Assembly: GCA_021808055.1 (NCBI GenBank)
Contig: JAKBCH010000025.1
Span: 1 to 28,185 of the forward strand
From: Pseudomonadota bacterium
Lineage (GTDB): Bacteria; Pseudomonadota; Alphaproteobacteria; Acetobacterales; Acetobacteraceae
Length of the DNA: 28,185 nucleotides
Direction of reading: 5' to 3'
Shown here one piece after another: positions 15,270-23,366 of this stretch. Made by a program: the position numbers and the translations under genes. The notes beneath the pieces were generated by a model. The model saw nothing but the letters and a program-made list of their open reading frames with translations, did no database searches and had not been told where the DNA came from. Numbering within the stretch: position 1 is the stretch's first letter; every line of letters begins with the position of its first letter.

Positions 15270-15600
15270 GGGATCTAAAAAACAGCTACCCGCAGAAACC
15301 GTTGGCGCCCGAATCCGGGCGTTGCGCCTTGCCGCCGGCATGACCCAGGATGAATTTGCGGACAGGCTTAACGTCTCCCGCTCCGCCATCGCCCAGTGGG
15401 AGACCGACCGTGCCGGGCAGATCCGGGAAAACATGGAAAAAATCGCGAAGATTCTAAATACTTCGCTGGGTTACCTGGTTTCTGGTGAAACCGGCTCCCT
15501 GCTGGGGGACGAGCTTGCCCTCATGCGGCTTTATCGGGCCTGTTCAACGGAAGATCGTCGAATGCTGCTGCTCACCGCCCGCCGTCTGGCACGTAGCTAA
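15268..15600 (+). CDS. XRE/Cro-CI family phage repressor
   Basis: A 110-residue protein from ATG 15268. Residues about 12-60 form a standard Cro/CI helix-turn-helix (VGARIRALRLAAGMTQDEFA, then DRLNVSRSAIAQWETDRAG). A short C-terminal part (LLGDELALMRLYRACSTEDR) may dimerise it; there is no LexA/CI-type peptidase domain, so induction would not work by RecA-stimulated self-cleavage. It diverges from the virion operon and likely binds the TGTTAG/CTAACA sites between them. Its stop codon is one base from the stop of the convergent glycosyltransferase gene, so the prophage meets chromosomal genes here with no visible spacer. Confidence 0.88.
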   Translation: MGSKKQLPAETVGARIRALRLAAGMTQDEFADRLNVSRSAIAQWETDRAGQIRENMEKIAKILNTSLGYLVSGETGSLLGDELALMRLYRACSTEDRRMLLLTARRLARS

Positions 15601-15601
15601 C

Positions 15602-18130
15602 TCACCCCTCTCCAGGTTGTAGCAACCGCAATTCCCGATATACCCCGCCCTCACGCGAAAAATTCTTGTTATAATAAGGGTCTTTCGCCAGCACCGCTTC
15701 ATGGCGCTGTCGCATCACCTCGTTTTCCAACATAAACCGCGCGAGCTTGGCATGGTTAAAATCATCGCCACGGCTCACACTTTCCCGGTGTTCCGCTACA
15801 GTATCAGGCATGTAAATAATCTTCATCCCGGCCATGCGTAACTTCACACATAAATCCACATCGTTGAAGGCAACGGAAAGCTCGCGCTCATCAAATCCGC
15901 CCACCGCTTCAAAAGCGGCTCGCCGCACCAGCATACAAGCCGCCGTCACAGATGAAACCTCCTGCGCCGTTATCGCGTGCGCCATATAACCCGGCGCTTC
16001 AGCGCCCAAGCCGCGGAAGGCATGGTCCGCCACCCCGCCAACCCCCAGCACCACACCGGCATGTTGCACCGTTCCGTCCTCGTAGAGCAGCTTTGCCCCC
16101 ACCGCGCCCACGGCATCATCGGCCAGCGCCTCGTCCAGCATCCGGCGCAGCCACCCCGCCTCATCGACAAACACGTCGTTATTCATAAACAGCAGAAACT
16201 CATGTTTCGCCGCCTGCACCCCAATATTATTGATCCGAGAATAATTAAACGGCTCTGCAATCCGCAGCACTCGCGTGCCCTCAATATTCGCCTGCGCCGC
16301 AGCAAACCGTTCCGCCTCCGGTGTGATGGACCAGTTATCCAGCAGAATAATCTCGTAGCTCACCCCTTTGCTGTGCGTCCTAATCGCGTCCACGCATTCC
16401 TGGGTCATCTCCACATGGTCGCGGTACGGAATTAAAATCGAAACCCCGGCCTTCTTCACCTGCGCCGCCGGAAATTTCCAATCCACCTTATAACAGGTCA
16501 GGCTCCCGCGCGGTGCCACTTTCGCTGGCAGCCCCCGCCGCTCTAGATGCGCCGCCACCGCCTTGGCTCCGGCCAGCCCCGCCTTCGGTTTCGCAATCGT
16601 CCCAGCCGCGGCGGTTGAGCTCGCGGTCTTGCGCCAATGATACAAAATCTCCGCCACGTGATGAACCTGCCCCGGCTCCAACGCCTCCACCAGCCGCAGC
16701 AGCAAATCATGGTCCTGTGCGCCATCCATCTCCGGGTCCAACCCGCCCGCCGCGCGCAGCGCCTTCGCCTCCACCATCACCAGATGGCAGATATAATTAA
16801 TATCCAGCAGGAACCGATGGTTGAAGTCCGGCTTGAAATGCGGCTCGCTGAACGCCCCGCCGCGCTCCACCTTATCCTCATCTGAATAAAGCAGCTTCGC
16901 CCCCGTCGCCGCCTGGGCCAGCAGCATAATCTCCAACGCACCCGGCTCCAACAAATCATCATGGTCAAAAAACGCGACAAATTCCCCCGTCGCCGCCTTC
17001 AGCCCATCATTCGTCGCCCTGGCAATGCCGCCATTCTTCTTTCGCGGCAGCAGCTTTATGCGCTCCTCCTGCGCCGCCAAATCCTTCATCACCGCCGTCA
17101 ACGTCGCATCGCCCCCGGCATCGTCAATCAGCAGCAGCTCCCAGTTCTCATGGGTCTGCGCCCGCACGGAATCGATCGCCGCCAGAAAATCCCCCACGCC
17201 GGGCCGGTAAACCGGGCAAATCACTGAAACCTTGGAGGCCGCCACGTCACTCGCCCCATAACGCGCCCTGGCGCGGGGCAAGGCCAAGGGTCGCGCCGCC
17301 AACGCCCAGCGCGGATAATCCGCCAGCAAAAACCGCTCCCTCGGAATCGCCGCCTTCAATTCCTTCCTTAAATGATAGGCAAAGCTGAACAGCTCATCTG
17401 TCCGTTTAATCAACGCCTCTATCTTTTCCCGGGCCGAATCTCCCGGAAAGCTAATCTCCAGCGGGCTGCCACCCAGCTCCTCATGCTCCGGCAAGGCAAA
17501 AAATTTCAGCGTCACACGCTCGCGGCGGCGCAACTCGGGCGGTGGGGCAAACGCAAAGCCGCAGGCCGCATCAGCACCCACGGCGGTCGCCACATCGCCC
17601 CTAAACTGGTCCGCCAGCAGCTCTGCCACCGGCTGGCCCTCATGCGTCACCAACACGCGCACACCACCAAGCTTGGTCCCAGCCTTGTCATCGACTCGCA
17701 GCGCCCAGCCCTGGATCAACCCGTCCACCATGCCGTCCACCACGGCCATCAACCGCACCGGCTTCTCCAGCACAAAGCTGTATTCCTCAACCGCACCGCC
17801 GGCGCGCGAGCTTATCGGCAACGCCACCCCGTCCAACGTCGTAAAGCGCAACACGTGGCGCACGCCGTCCCAATATCTCTCAGGTATCCGGTAGCTAAAC
17901 CCAATCCGGCTATTCACCAGATTCACCAACCGGCTATCATCGCGGTGCAAGTCGCAGCTCACCACCTCCTCAATCGCCCCATCTATCATCACGCGCATCT
18001 TCAGGCTTTCGGCGGGCTTGTCGAAATCCACCGCCCAGCCACCAATCTCGGCCTTGTCCGTCTGGTCCAGAAAGCACAACAGCTTGCGCTCTTTGCGCGG
18101 CGTCTCAGCCCTTGCCCTGGAATTTTTCAC
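15602..18130 (-). CDS. Large tandem GT2-family glycosyltransferase with duplicated N-terminal domain
   Basis: An 842-residue protein from GTG 18130, which overlaps the upstream stop (GTGA). Residues about 25-240 hold two copies of one beta-rich module (GGWAVDFDKPAESLKMRVMI and IQGWALRVDDKAGTKLGGVR, each ending in a GF.F...LKF-type strand). A first GT-A domain starts near residue 310 (VSVICPVYRPG, then WELLLIDDAGGDATL, with DHDD as the metal-binding motif). A second GT-A domain starts near 570 (VSILIPYRDHVEMTQECVDA, EIILLDNWS, with FMNNDVF). Such proteins extend O-antigen, capsule or other surface glycans, one domain per linkage. No membrane segment is visible. The acceptor is unknown. C-terminus looks natural, so the prophage has not cut it. 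Confidence 0.87.
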   Translation of the reverse strand: MKNSRARAETPRKERKLLCFLDQTDKAEIGGWAVDFDKPAESLKMRVMIDGAIEEVVSCDLHRDDSRLVNLVNSRIGFSYRIPERYWDGVRHVLRFTTLDGVALPISSRAGGAVEEYSFVLEKPVRLMAVVDGMVDGLIQGWALRVDDKAGTKLGGVRVLVTHEGQPVAELLADQFRGDVATAVGADAACGFAFAPPPELRRRERVTLKFFALPEHEELGGSPLEISFPGDSAREKIEALIKRTDELFSFAYHLRKELKAAIPRERFLLADYPRWALAARPLALPRARARYGASDVAASKVSVICPVYRPGVGDFLAAIDSVRAQTHENWELLLIDDAGGDATLTAVMKDLAAQEERIKLLPRKKNGGIARATNDGLKAATGEFVAFFDHDDLLEPGALEIMLLAQAATGAKLLYSDEDKVERGGAFSEPHFKPDFNHRFLLDINYICHLVMVEAKALRAAGGLDPEMDGAQDHDLLLRLVEALEPGQVHHVAEILYHWRKTASSTAAAGTIAKPKAGLAGAKAVAAHLERRGLPAKVAPRGSLTCYKVDWKFPAAQVKKAGVSILIPYRDHVEMTQECVDAIRTHSKGVSYEIILLDNWSITPEAERFAAAQANIEGTRVLRIAEPFNYSRINNIGVQAAKHEFLLFMNNDVFVDEAGWLRRMLDEALADDAVGAVGAKLLYEDGTVQHAGVVLGVGGVADHAFRGLGAEAPGYMAHAITAQEVSSVTAACMLVRRAAFEAVGGFDERELSVAFNDVDLCVKLRMAGMKIIYMPDTVAEHRESVSRGDDFNHAKLARFMLENEVMRQRHEAVLAKDPYYNKNFSREGGVYRELRLLQPGEG

Positions 18131-18891
18131 GCCACGCTCTCCACATCCAATGCCTTCAACGCCTCAGGCAAAAGCCGCGCCAACCGCTCTGCCCACTCCA
18201 CTTGCCCAGCTTCCTGGGCAATCAAATCCTGCCGTATTTCAATTTCCAGATAATCAAGCTTGTTTTTCTCGGCATGCACCGGCACGCCGTAATCGGTCTC
18301 GTCGCTCACGCGGTAGGGCGCATTCTCCTCCACCACCAGCCCAGCCTCTTCCCGCAATAGCCCCGCCAGAATCTTAGAAAGCCGAGGGTTGCGGTTATAC
18401 AAAACCGCCACATGCATCGGCCGCGCCGCCGCCAGATAAACCGGCGTAAAGCTATGCATCGCCACATAAACAATGCGCGTCCGCGCCGCCACCAACCGGC
18501 CAATCGCGCCGTGGTAGGGGTCGAAAATCGCTGCCCGCCGCGCGGCCTTCCCTGCCTCGTCCAGCCCCTCATTACCGGGTATCCGCGTCGCCTCGCTGGT
18601 CTTGGGAAAGGCGCTGGCCCAGCTAGGGTTGCGGTTGCAATCAATCACCAGCCGCGAATAATTCTGCAAAATCGCAGTCGCATCCAACGACGCGCTCAAG
18701 CGCCGCGTCACCCCCGCAATGCCAATATCCCAGGCAATATGCCGGTCCATCTCCGCTTTCGGCACGCCCAAATCCCCCAGCGCGCGCGGAATCAACCGCC
18801 CGGCATGGTCCGCTGTCAGCAAAAACCGGCTCTCGCCCCCTTCGCGCAGCAATTCATAAACCGGCGCCTCACCCTCTTGCAGCAATCCCAT
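18127..18891 (-). CDS. N-formylglutamate amidohydrolase family protein
   Basis: About 254 residues from ATG 18891 (GCGAGG upstream); a TTG start at 18915 would overlap the previous gene. Family motifs are FLLTADHAGRLIPRAL near the N-terminus, IAWDIGIAGVTRRLS, NYSRLVIDCNRNP and VAMHSFTPVYL. The family hydrolyses N-formyl-L-glutamate to formate and glutamate (last step of one histidine degradation route), but many chromosomal members have no proven substrate. No other hut gene is nearby, so a different N-acyl amino acid is possible. It is joined by an overlapping stop/start to the glycosyltransferase gene and lies 11 nt behind the phosphatase gene. Confidence 0.88.
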   Translation of the reverse strand: MGLLQEGEAPVYELLREGGESRFLLTADHAGRLIPRALGDLGVPKAEMDRHIAWDIGIAGVTRRLSASLDATAILQNYSRLVIDCNRNPSWASAFPKTSEATRIPGNEGLDEAGKAARRAAIFDPYHGAIGRLVAARTRIVYVAMHSFTPVYLAAARPMHVAVLYNRNPRLSKILAGLLREEAGLVVEENAPYRVSDETDYGVPVHAEKNKLDYLEIEIRQDLIAQEAGQVEWAERLARLLPEALKALDVESVA

Positions 18892-18902
18892 GTGCGCCTC
18901 GC

Positions 18903-19457
18903 TCAATGCCGCCAATCAATCCGCGTCGGCCGCATCCCGGCGGGCTGAAATTCCACCCACTCGCCATTGCCAACGGAAATTCCGGTCAACGCCAAAATAA
19001 ACCCCCAATGGCTTACCAGCAGCGTCCTGTGCTCATCCTTGCGCCGCCGCATCTCGGCCCTGAACGCATCCGCCCTGGCCACGGTTTCCGCCTCGCTTTC
19101 CTGGCTTTCATGCCACCAATGGGCTGGTAAATGCCCAAATTCGTGGTGCGGAAACCGGGCGGCGAGCACATGCGGGGCGCTGCCGATATCGCAAGCAAAC
19201 GCCGTCCGCTCGCGCACCTCATGCATCACCTCCACGCTCACCCCTGGCAGCGCCCGAAACGGCTGCGCGGTCTGCAATGCACGCATATAAGGTGACACAA
19301 TTACGCGGGTAATTCCGGCCCCGGCCAACGCCTCCGCGGCGGCTTGTGCCTGGGCGTGGCCCAGCTCCGTCAGCTCAGGGTCCTCAATGCCGGGGTCGCG
19401 ACGCGTTTCGGTAAAATGCAGGTTAAAATAGCTTTGTCCGTGGCGCAGCAGGAACAT
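18903..19457 (-). CDS. Histidine phosphatase superfamily protein (phosphoglycerate mutase-like)
   Basis: About 184 residues from ATG 19457 (GAAGGGTG upstream). The catalytic RHG motif is at the very N-terminus (MFLLRHGQSYFNLHF). DPELTELGHAQAQAAAEAL, IVSPYMRALQTAQPF and the second histidine in LLVSHWGFILALTG complete the active site; a glutamate in HEVRERTAFACD may be the general acid. Substrate cannot be told from sequence: this branch includes phosphoglycerate mutase-like and broad phosphatases. It heads a three-gene operon. Confidence 0.88.
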   Translation of the reverse strand: MFLLRHGQSYFNLHFTETRRDPGIEDPELTELGHAQAQAAAEALAGAGITRVIVSPYMRALQTAQPFRALPGVSVEVMHEVRERTAFACDIGSAPHVLAARFPHHEFGHLPAHWWHESQESEAETVARADAFRAEMRRRKDEHRTLLVSHWGFILALTGISVGNGEWVEFQPAGMRPTRIDWRH

Positions 19458-19594
19458 AAAACACCCTTCAATTTTGCCCGGCTTGTCGGTCTGCCCTATT
19501 GCAACATATGTCTGGCTGCGCGCCAACAGGCACCTCGCCGCAACAGCATCCGGTCAGCCGGGTTGCGCGGCGGGGCTGGTTGCGCCAAGCTGTA

Positions 19595-20293
19595 ATGGAA
19601 CTGAGGATAACCGTGGCCGGTAACGTACTCCAATCCCTCGGCGGCTTTCCCGTCGTCCTGGTCATTTTCGCGGGCATTGCGCTCTTTCTTGTCCTTCGGC
19701 TGCGCTCGGTCCTGGGCAAGCGCGTCGGGTTCGAAAAACCGCCCTTTCAGCCGGGCGCCGCACCGGGCTTGCAGCCAGGTCGGGTCATAGAAGGCCGGGC
19801 CTTGCCCGCCGCTACCCCCAGCCGCTCCATCCCCGACCCACAATCCGCCCTTGGCCAACGCCTGATGCAGATCGTCAACCGGGACCCTCAGTTCGACCCG
19901 CCTGATTTCCTTACCCACGCTGAAGCCGCATTCCGCGCCATCGTTGCCGCCTTTTCGGCGGGGGACCGTGCAACGCTGCAATCTCTGCTCACCCCGCATG
20001 TCTACCAAACTTTTGAAGCCGCCATTTCCGCGCGTGGCGGTGCGGCTGATCCATCCCATACCGAAATCAAATCCATCCTCTCCGCGGGAATCGAAGATGC
20101 CGAGATCTCCGGAGACCTCGCCGCAATCATCGTCCGTTTCGTCTCTGCTCAATCTACCCAAACGCTGGATGCCGCGGGCAACCCCATCCCCGGCCGCAGC
20201 GAGCAAGCCGATATCTGCGACATCTGGACCTTCGAGCGCGACCTGCGCGGCAAAGACCCCGCCTGGCGGCTCTCGGCGGCCCGCAGCGGTTAA
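19595..20293 (+). CDS. Tim44-like domain, membrane-anchored protein (TimA type)
   Basis: About 232 residues from ATG 19595; an in-frame extension to 19499 overlaps the divergent promoter region and is less likely. Residues about 15-35 are one membrane segment (GFPVVLVIFAGIALFLVLRL) with a basic stretch after it. The rest has the Tim44/MBA1 pattern: FLTHAEAAFRAIVAAFSAGD, RATLQSLLTPHVYQTFEAAI, VRFVSAQSTQTLDAAG, DIWTFERDL and WRLSAARSG. Alphaproteobacterial relatives sit beside mltA, as here (4 nt spacing). They are thought to act at the inner membrane, but the bacterial function is not settled. Confidence 0.87.
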   Translation: MELRITVAGNVLQSLGGFPVVLVIFAGIALFLVLRLRSVLGKRVGFEKPPFQPGAAPGLQPGRVIEGRALPAATPSRSIPDPQSALGQRLMQIVNRDPQFDPPDFLTHAEAAFRAIVAAFSAGDRATLQSLLTPHVYQTFEAAISARGGAADPSHTEIKSILSAGIEDAEISGDLAAIIVRFVSAQSTQTLDAAGNPIPGRSEQADICDIWTFERDLRGKDPAWRLSAARSG

Positions 20294-20297
20294 CCTC

Positions 20298-21398
20298 ATG
20301 CGTCATTTTTTAACGGTCGCCGCCACCTTGGCGCTGGCTGCCTGCAGCCTCCAGCAGCAGCCGCAAACCGGCGCTTTTGCGCCCCCAGGTCGCACATTCC
20401 CCATCACCCAACTGCCCGGCTGGCAACAGGACAATACCGCCGCCGCCCTCGCCAGCTTTGTCACCAGCTGCAAGGCCATCCTGCTGATGCCGCCAGATTC
20501 GCCCCTTGGCGGCTCCGGCCTTGCCCAACGGCTCGCCGGTCAAGCGGGGCTATGGCAACCCGCCTGCACCGCCGCTCAATCTACCGCCCCTGGCAGCAAC
20601 GCCGCCGCGCAGCAATTTTTCTCAAGCTGGTTCACAGCCTATGCCATTCCCGGCCAGGCGCTCATCACCGGCTATTTCGAACCCGAAGTTCCCGGCTCGA
20701 AAAACGAACGCCCCGGCTATCACGTGCCGCTCTACGCCATGCCCGCCACCGCCGCCCTCGCCAGCCTGCCCCGCGCGGCGATCGATGCCGGTGCCCTCCA
20801 CCGCAAAGTGCCAGTCACCGCCTATGTCACCAACCCGGTTGATGCCTTCATGCTGCAAATCCAGGGGTCTGGCCGTATCCTCTTGCCTGATGGCAACATT
20901 CTGCGCGTCGGCTTCGATGGCCAGAACGGCCAGCCCTACACCCCCATTGGCCGCGTGCTGGAACAAATGGGCGCGCTCCAGCCAGATCAAGTCAGCTATC
21001 AATCCATCTCCGCCTGGCTGAAATCCCACCCGGATCAAGCCCAGTCGGTCATGGAACAAAACGCCCGCTATGTTTTCCTGCGTCCGCTCGGTGCATTACC
21101 GGCAGATGAAGGTGCACCCGGCGCGCTTGGCGTACCCCTCACGGCTGAACGCTCCACCGCCATCGATAAATCCGCCCTGCCTCTCGGCGCCCCGCTCTTT
21201 ATCTCCACCACAGACCCCATCACCGGCGCTGCGATGAACCTGCTCACCATCACGCAAGATACTGGCGGCGGCATTCACGGGCCCAACAGGGCGGACATCT
21301 TTTTCGGTGCCGGGCCAGAGGCCGAGCAAACCGCCGGCTCCATGCGCCAACCCGGCCAGCTTTATCTGTTGCTGCCGAAAGCTTCGCCTTCACCCTAA
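20298..21398 (+). CDS. mltA: Membrane-bound lytic murein transglycosylase A (MltA)
   Basis: A 366-residue lipoprotein from ATG 20298. The signal peptide MRHFLTVAATLALAAC has a lipobox ending at Cys16, so the mature protein should be anchored in a membrane, normally the outer one. The MltA domain (LITGYFEPEVPGSKNERPGY, then FMLQIQGSGRILLPDG) is followed by the 3D domain (LLTITQDTGGGIHGPNRADI), which carries the catalytic Asp in ADIFFGAG. It cleaves glycan strands to 1,6-anhydromuropeptides. It follows the Tim44-like gene by 4 nt. The unusual Gly-rich Asp region is intact, so the enzyme should be active. Confidence 0.95.
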   Translation: MRHFLTVAATLALAACSLQQQPQTGAFAPPGRTFPITQLPGWQQDNTAAALASFVTSCKAILLMPPDSPLGGSGLAQRLAGQAGLWQPACTAAQSTAPGSNAAAQQFFSSWFTAYAIPGQALITGYFEPEVPGSKNERPGYHVPLYAMPATAALASLPRAAIDAGALHRKVPVTAYVTNPVDAFMLQIQGSGRILLPDGNILRVGFDGQNGQPYTPIGRVLEQMGALQPDQVSYQSISAWLKSHPDQAQSVMEQNARYVFLRPLGALPADEGAPGALGVPLTAERSTAIDKSALPLGAPLFISTTDPITGAAMNLLTITQDTGGGIHGPNRADIFFGAGPEAEQTAGSMRQPGQLYLLLPKASPSP

Positions 21399-21467
21399 CC
21401 CCCGGCGGCCTTGTCCGCCCCAGGCCATATGACTAGAGCCTGTCATGATGACAATAAGGAATGACTG

Positions 21468-23360
21468 ATGTCCTCCAGCCCGGTTCACCAACACGGAGCA
21501 TCTGAAAAACTCCGGCTCACCGCGCTCATCGGCGTCCTCGGCGTAGTCTACGGCGATATCGGCACCAGCCCGCTTTACGCGCTGCAAACCTGCCTGTCTT
21601 ATTTCAACGGCAACCATCTGGTGCCAGAGGATGTTCTCGGCGTCCTCTCTCTCATTACCTGGGCGCTCATTCTCACCGTCACGCTCAAATATGTCACCTT
21701 CATCATGCGGGCCGATAATAACGGCGAGGGCGGCACGCTGTCCCTCATGGCGCTGGCCAGCCGCGTTGCCCGCAGCGAACGTACGCGCGTCACCGTCGGG
21801 TTGGTCGGCATTATCGGTGCCGGGCTGTTCTTTGGCGATGGCGTCATCACCCCAGCCATCTCCATCCTCTCGGCGGTTGAGGGCATTGAGGTTGTCGCAC
21901 CTAATTTAAGCGCCATCGTGCTGCCCATCGCCATCGCCGTCATCATCGCGCTGTTCGTCATCCAGCGTTTTGGCACCGCCGCCGTTGGCAGGGCCTTCGG
22001 GCCAGTCATGGCGGTCTGGTTTCTCTGCCTCGGGGCGCTCGGCCTAGCCCAGATCCTTCAGCATCCCGGCGTCATCACCGCCCTTAATCCTTATTTCGGC
22101 CTCAACTTCATCATCCGGCACGACCGCATGGCCTTCCTGGTTCTGGGCGCCGTCGTGCTGGCCGTCACCGGAGCTGAGGCGCTGTATGCGGATATGAGCC
22201 ATTTTGGCCGTCGGCCCATCCGCATCTCCTGGCTGTTCTTCGTGCTGCCCTGCCTGCTGTTAAATTATTACGGCCAGGGCGCGCTGGTCATCGCCAACCC
22301 CGCCGCAGGCAGCAACCCGTTCTACAAGCTCGCCCCGCACGTCCTGCAGGCGCCGCTCATCCTGCTGGCCACATTGGCCACGGTCATCGCCAGCCAGGCC
22401 GTCATTTCCGGGGCTTTCTCGGTCGCGCGCATGTGCGTGCAGCTCGGCCTGCTGCCGCGCATGGAAGTGCGCCACACCTCGGAAACCGAGCAGGGCCAGA
22501 TCTACGTGCCCCAGATCAACACCATCCTCGCCATCGGCGTGCTGCTGCTGGTGCTCACCTTCCGCTCCTCCGCCAATCTCGCCTCGGCCTACGGCATCGC
22601 CGTCACCGGCACCTTCCTGTGCGACAACACGCTCGCCGCCTTCGTCTACCGCCGCCATTTCGGCTGGTCGCGCGCCTCCACCCTGGCCGTATTCGGCCTC
22701 ATCGGCGTAGTGGACCTCGCCTTCTTCTCCGCCAATTCGCTCAAAATCGTTGAGGGCGGCTGGGTCCCGCTGGCCATCGGATTTTCCATTATCCTCATCA
22801 TGACCACATGGCGGCGCGGGCGTAATCTCATCCTCGCCCGCTGGATGCAGGACAGCCTGCCCCTCGCCACCTTCCTCAACCGGCTGCCGCAATCGCGCAT
22901 CGTCCGCGTCCCTGGCACCGCCGTATTCATGACCGGCAATCTCGACTACGTGCCCAATGCGCTCTTGCATAACCTCAAGCACAACAAGGTCCTGCACGAT
23001 CAGGTTTTCTTCGTCACCGTCCGTAATCTCGATGTTCCGCAGGCCGACCCCGGCAGCCGCGTGCAGGTCGAAGAAGCCGCCCCTGGCATCTACAAGGTCA
23101 CGCTCTATTACGGCTTCATGGAAAGCCCGAACGTCCCCCGCGCGCTGGAAAGCCTCACCGCTCAGGGCATCGAGTTCAAAGCCATGCAAACCAGCTATTT
23201 CCTGGGCCGTGAAACCGTGGTCCCGGCTTCCGTGCCCAAGCTGCGCTTCATCCGCCGCTGGCTGTTCCTGTTCATGGCCCGCAACGCCCTCACCGCCACG
23301 GAATTCTTCCGCATCCCGTCGGACCGGGTGGTTGAGCTCGGCGTCCGCATCGCGGTTTAA
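21468..23360 (+). CDS. kup: Kup-family low-affinity potassium transporter
   Basis: A 630-residue membrane protein from ATG 21468, with AAGGA about 8 nt upstream. The N-terminal half is a run of about twelve hydrophobic segments. [16 protein letters not shown] and the [20 protein letters not shown] segment are Kup hallmarks. [20 protein letters not shown] and [16 protein letters not shown] residues follow. The last about 180 residues form the cytoplasmic domain ([16 protein letters not shown]). It takes up K+ with H+. It follows mltA by 70 nt, and its stop lies inside the convergent palindrome shared with the CCA gene. Confidence 0.96.
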   Translation: MSSSPVHQHGASEKLRLTALIGVLGVVYGDIGTSPLYALQTCLSYFNGNHLVPEDVLGVLSLITWALILTVTLKYVTFIMRADNNGEGGTLSLMALASRVARSERTRVTVGLVGIIGAGLFFGDGVITPAISILSAVEGIEVVAPNLSAIVLPIAIAVIIALFVIQRFGTAAVGRAFGPVMAVWFLCLGALGLAQILQHPGVITALNPYFGLNFIIRHDRMAFLVLGAVVLAVTGAEALYADMSHFGRRPIRISWLFFVLPCLLLNYYGQGALVIANPAAGSNPFYKLAPHVLQAPLILLATLATVIASQAVISGAFSVARMCVQLGLLPRMEVRHTSETEQGQIYVPQINTILAIGVLLLVLTFRSSANLASAYGIAVTGTFLCDNTLAAFVYRRHFGWSRASTLAVFGLIGVVDLAFFSANSLKIVEGGWVPLAIGFSIILIMTTWRRGRNLILARWMQDSLPLATFLNRLPQSRIVRVPGTAVFMTGNLDYVPNALLHNLKHNKVLHDQVFFVTVRNLDVPQADPGSRVQVEEAAPGIYKVTLYYGFMESPNVPRALESLTAQGIEFKAMQTSYFLGRETVVPASVPKLRFIRRWLFLFMARNALTATEFFRIPSDRVVELGVRIAV

Positions 23361-23366
23361 ACCGCG
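23351..23366. repeat. Perfect 16-bp palindrome that holds the stop codons of both convergent genes
   Basis: CGCGGTTTAAACCGCG. On the plus strand it encodes the last residues Ala-Val-stop of Kup, and on the minus strand the last Ala-Val-stop of the CCA-adding enzyme. The two TAA stops overlap in TTTAAA (23358-23360 and 23359-23357). It is loop-less and lacks a U-tract, so it is not a standard terminator. Confidence 0.9.

Noticed and set aside
1..15600. Idea that this is a Rhodobacter-type gene transfer agent
   Set aside because: That agent has a non-contractile tail; here sheath, tube, spike and gpJ/gp25 show a contractile machine. A GTA-like role remains only a hypothesis.
15596..15606. Prophage attachment site at the repressor-glycosyltransferase junction
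   Set aside because: No tRNA end or recognisable core sequence there, and the other prophage end is outside the window, so no direct repeat can be tested.
21404..21419. GGCGG...CCGCC hairpin after mltA as a terminator
   Set aside because: Only 5 bp, no T-run after it, and kup starts 50 bases later; too weak to call.
21399..21467. Potassium-sensing riboswitch before kup
   Set aside because: Only 69 bases, with no conserved riboswitch core visible.
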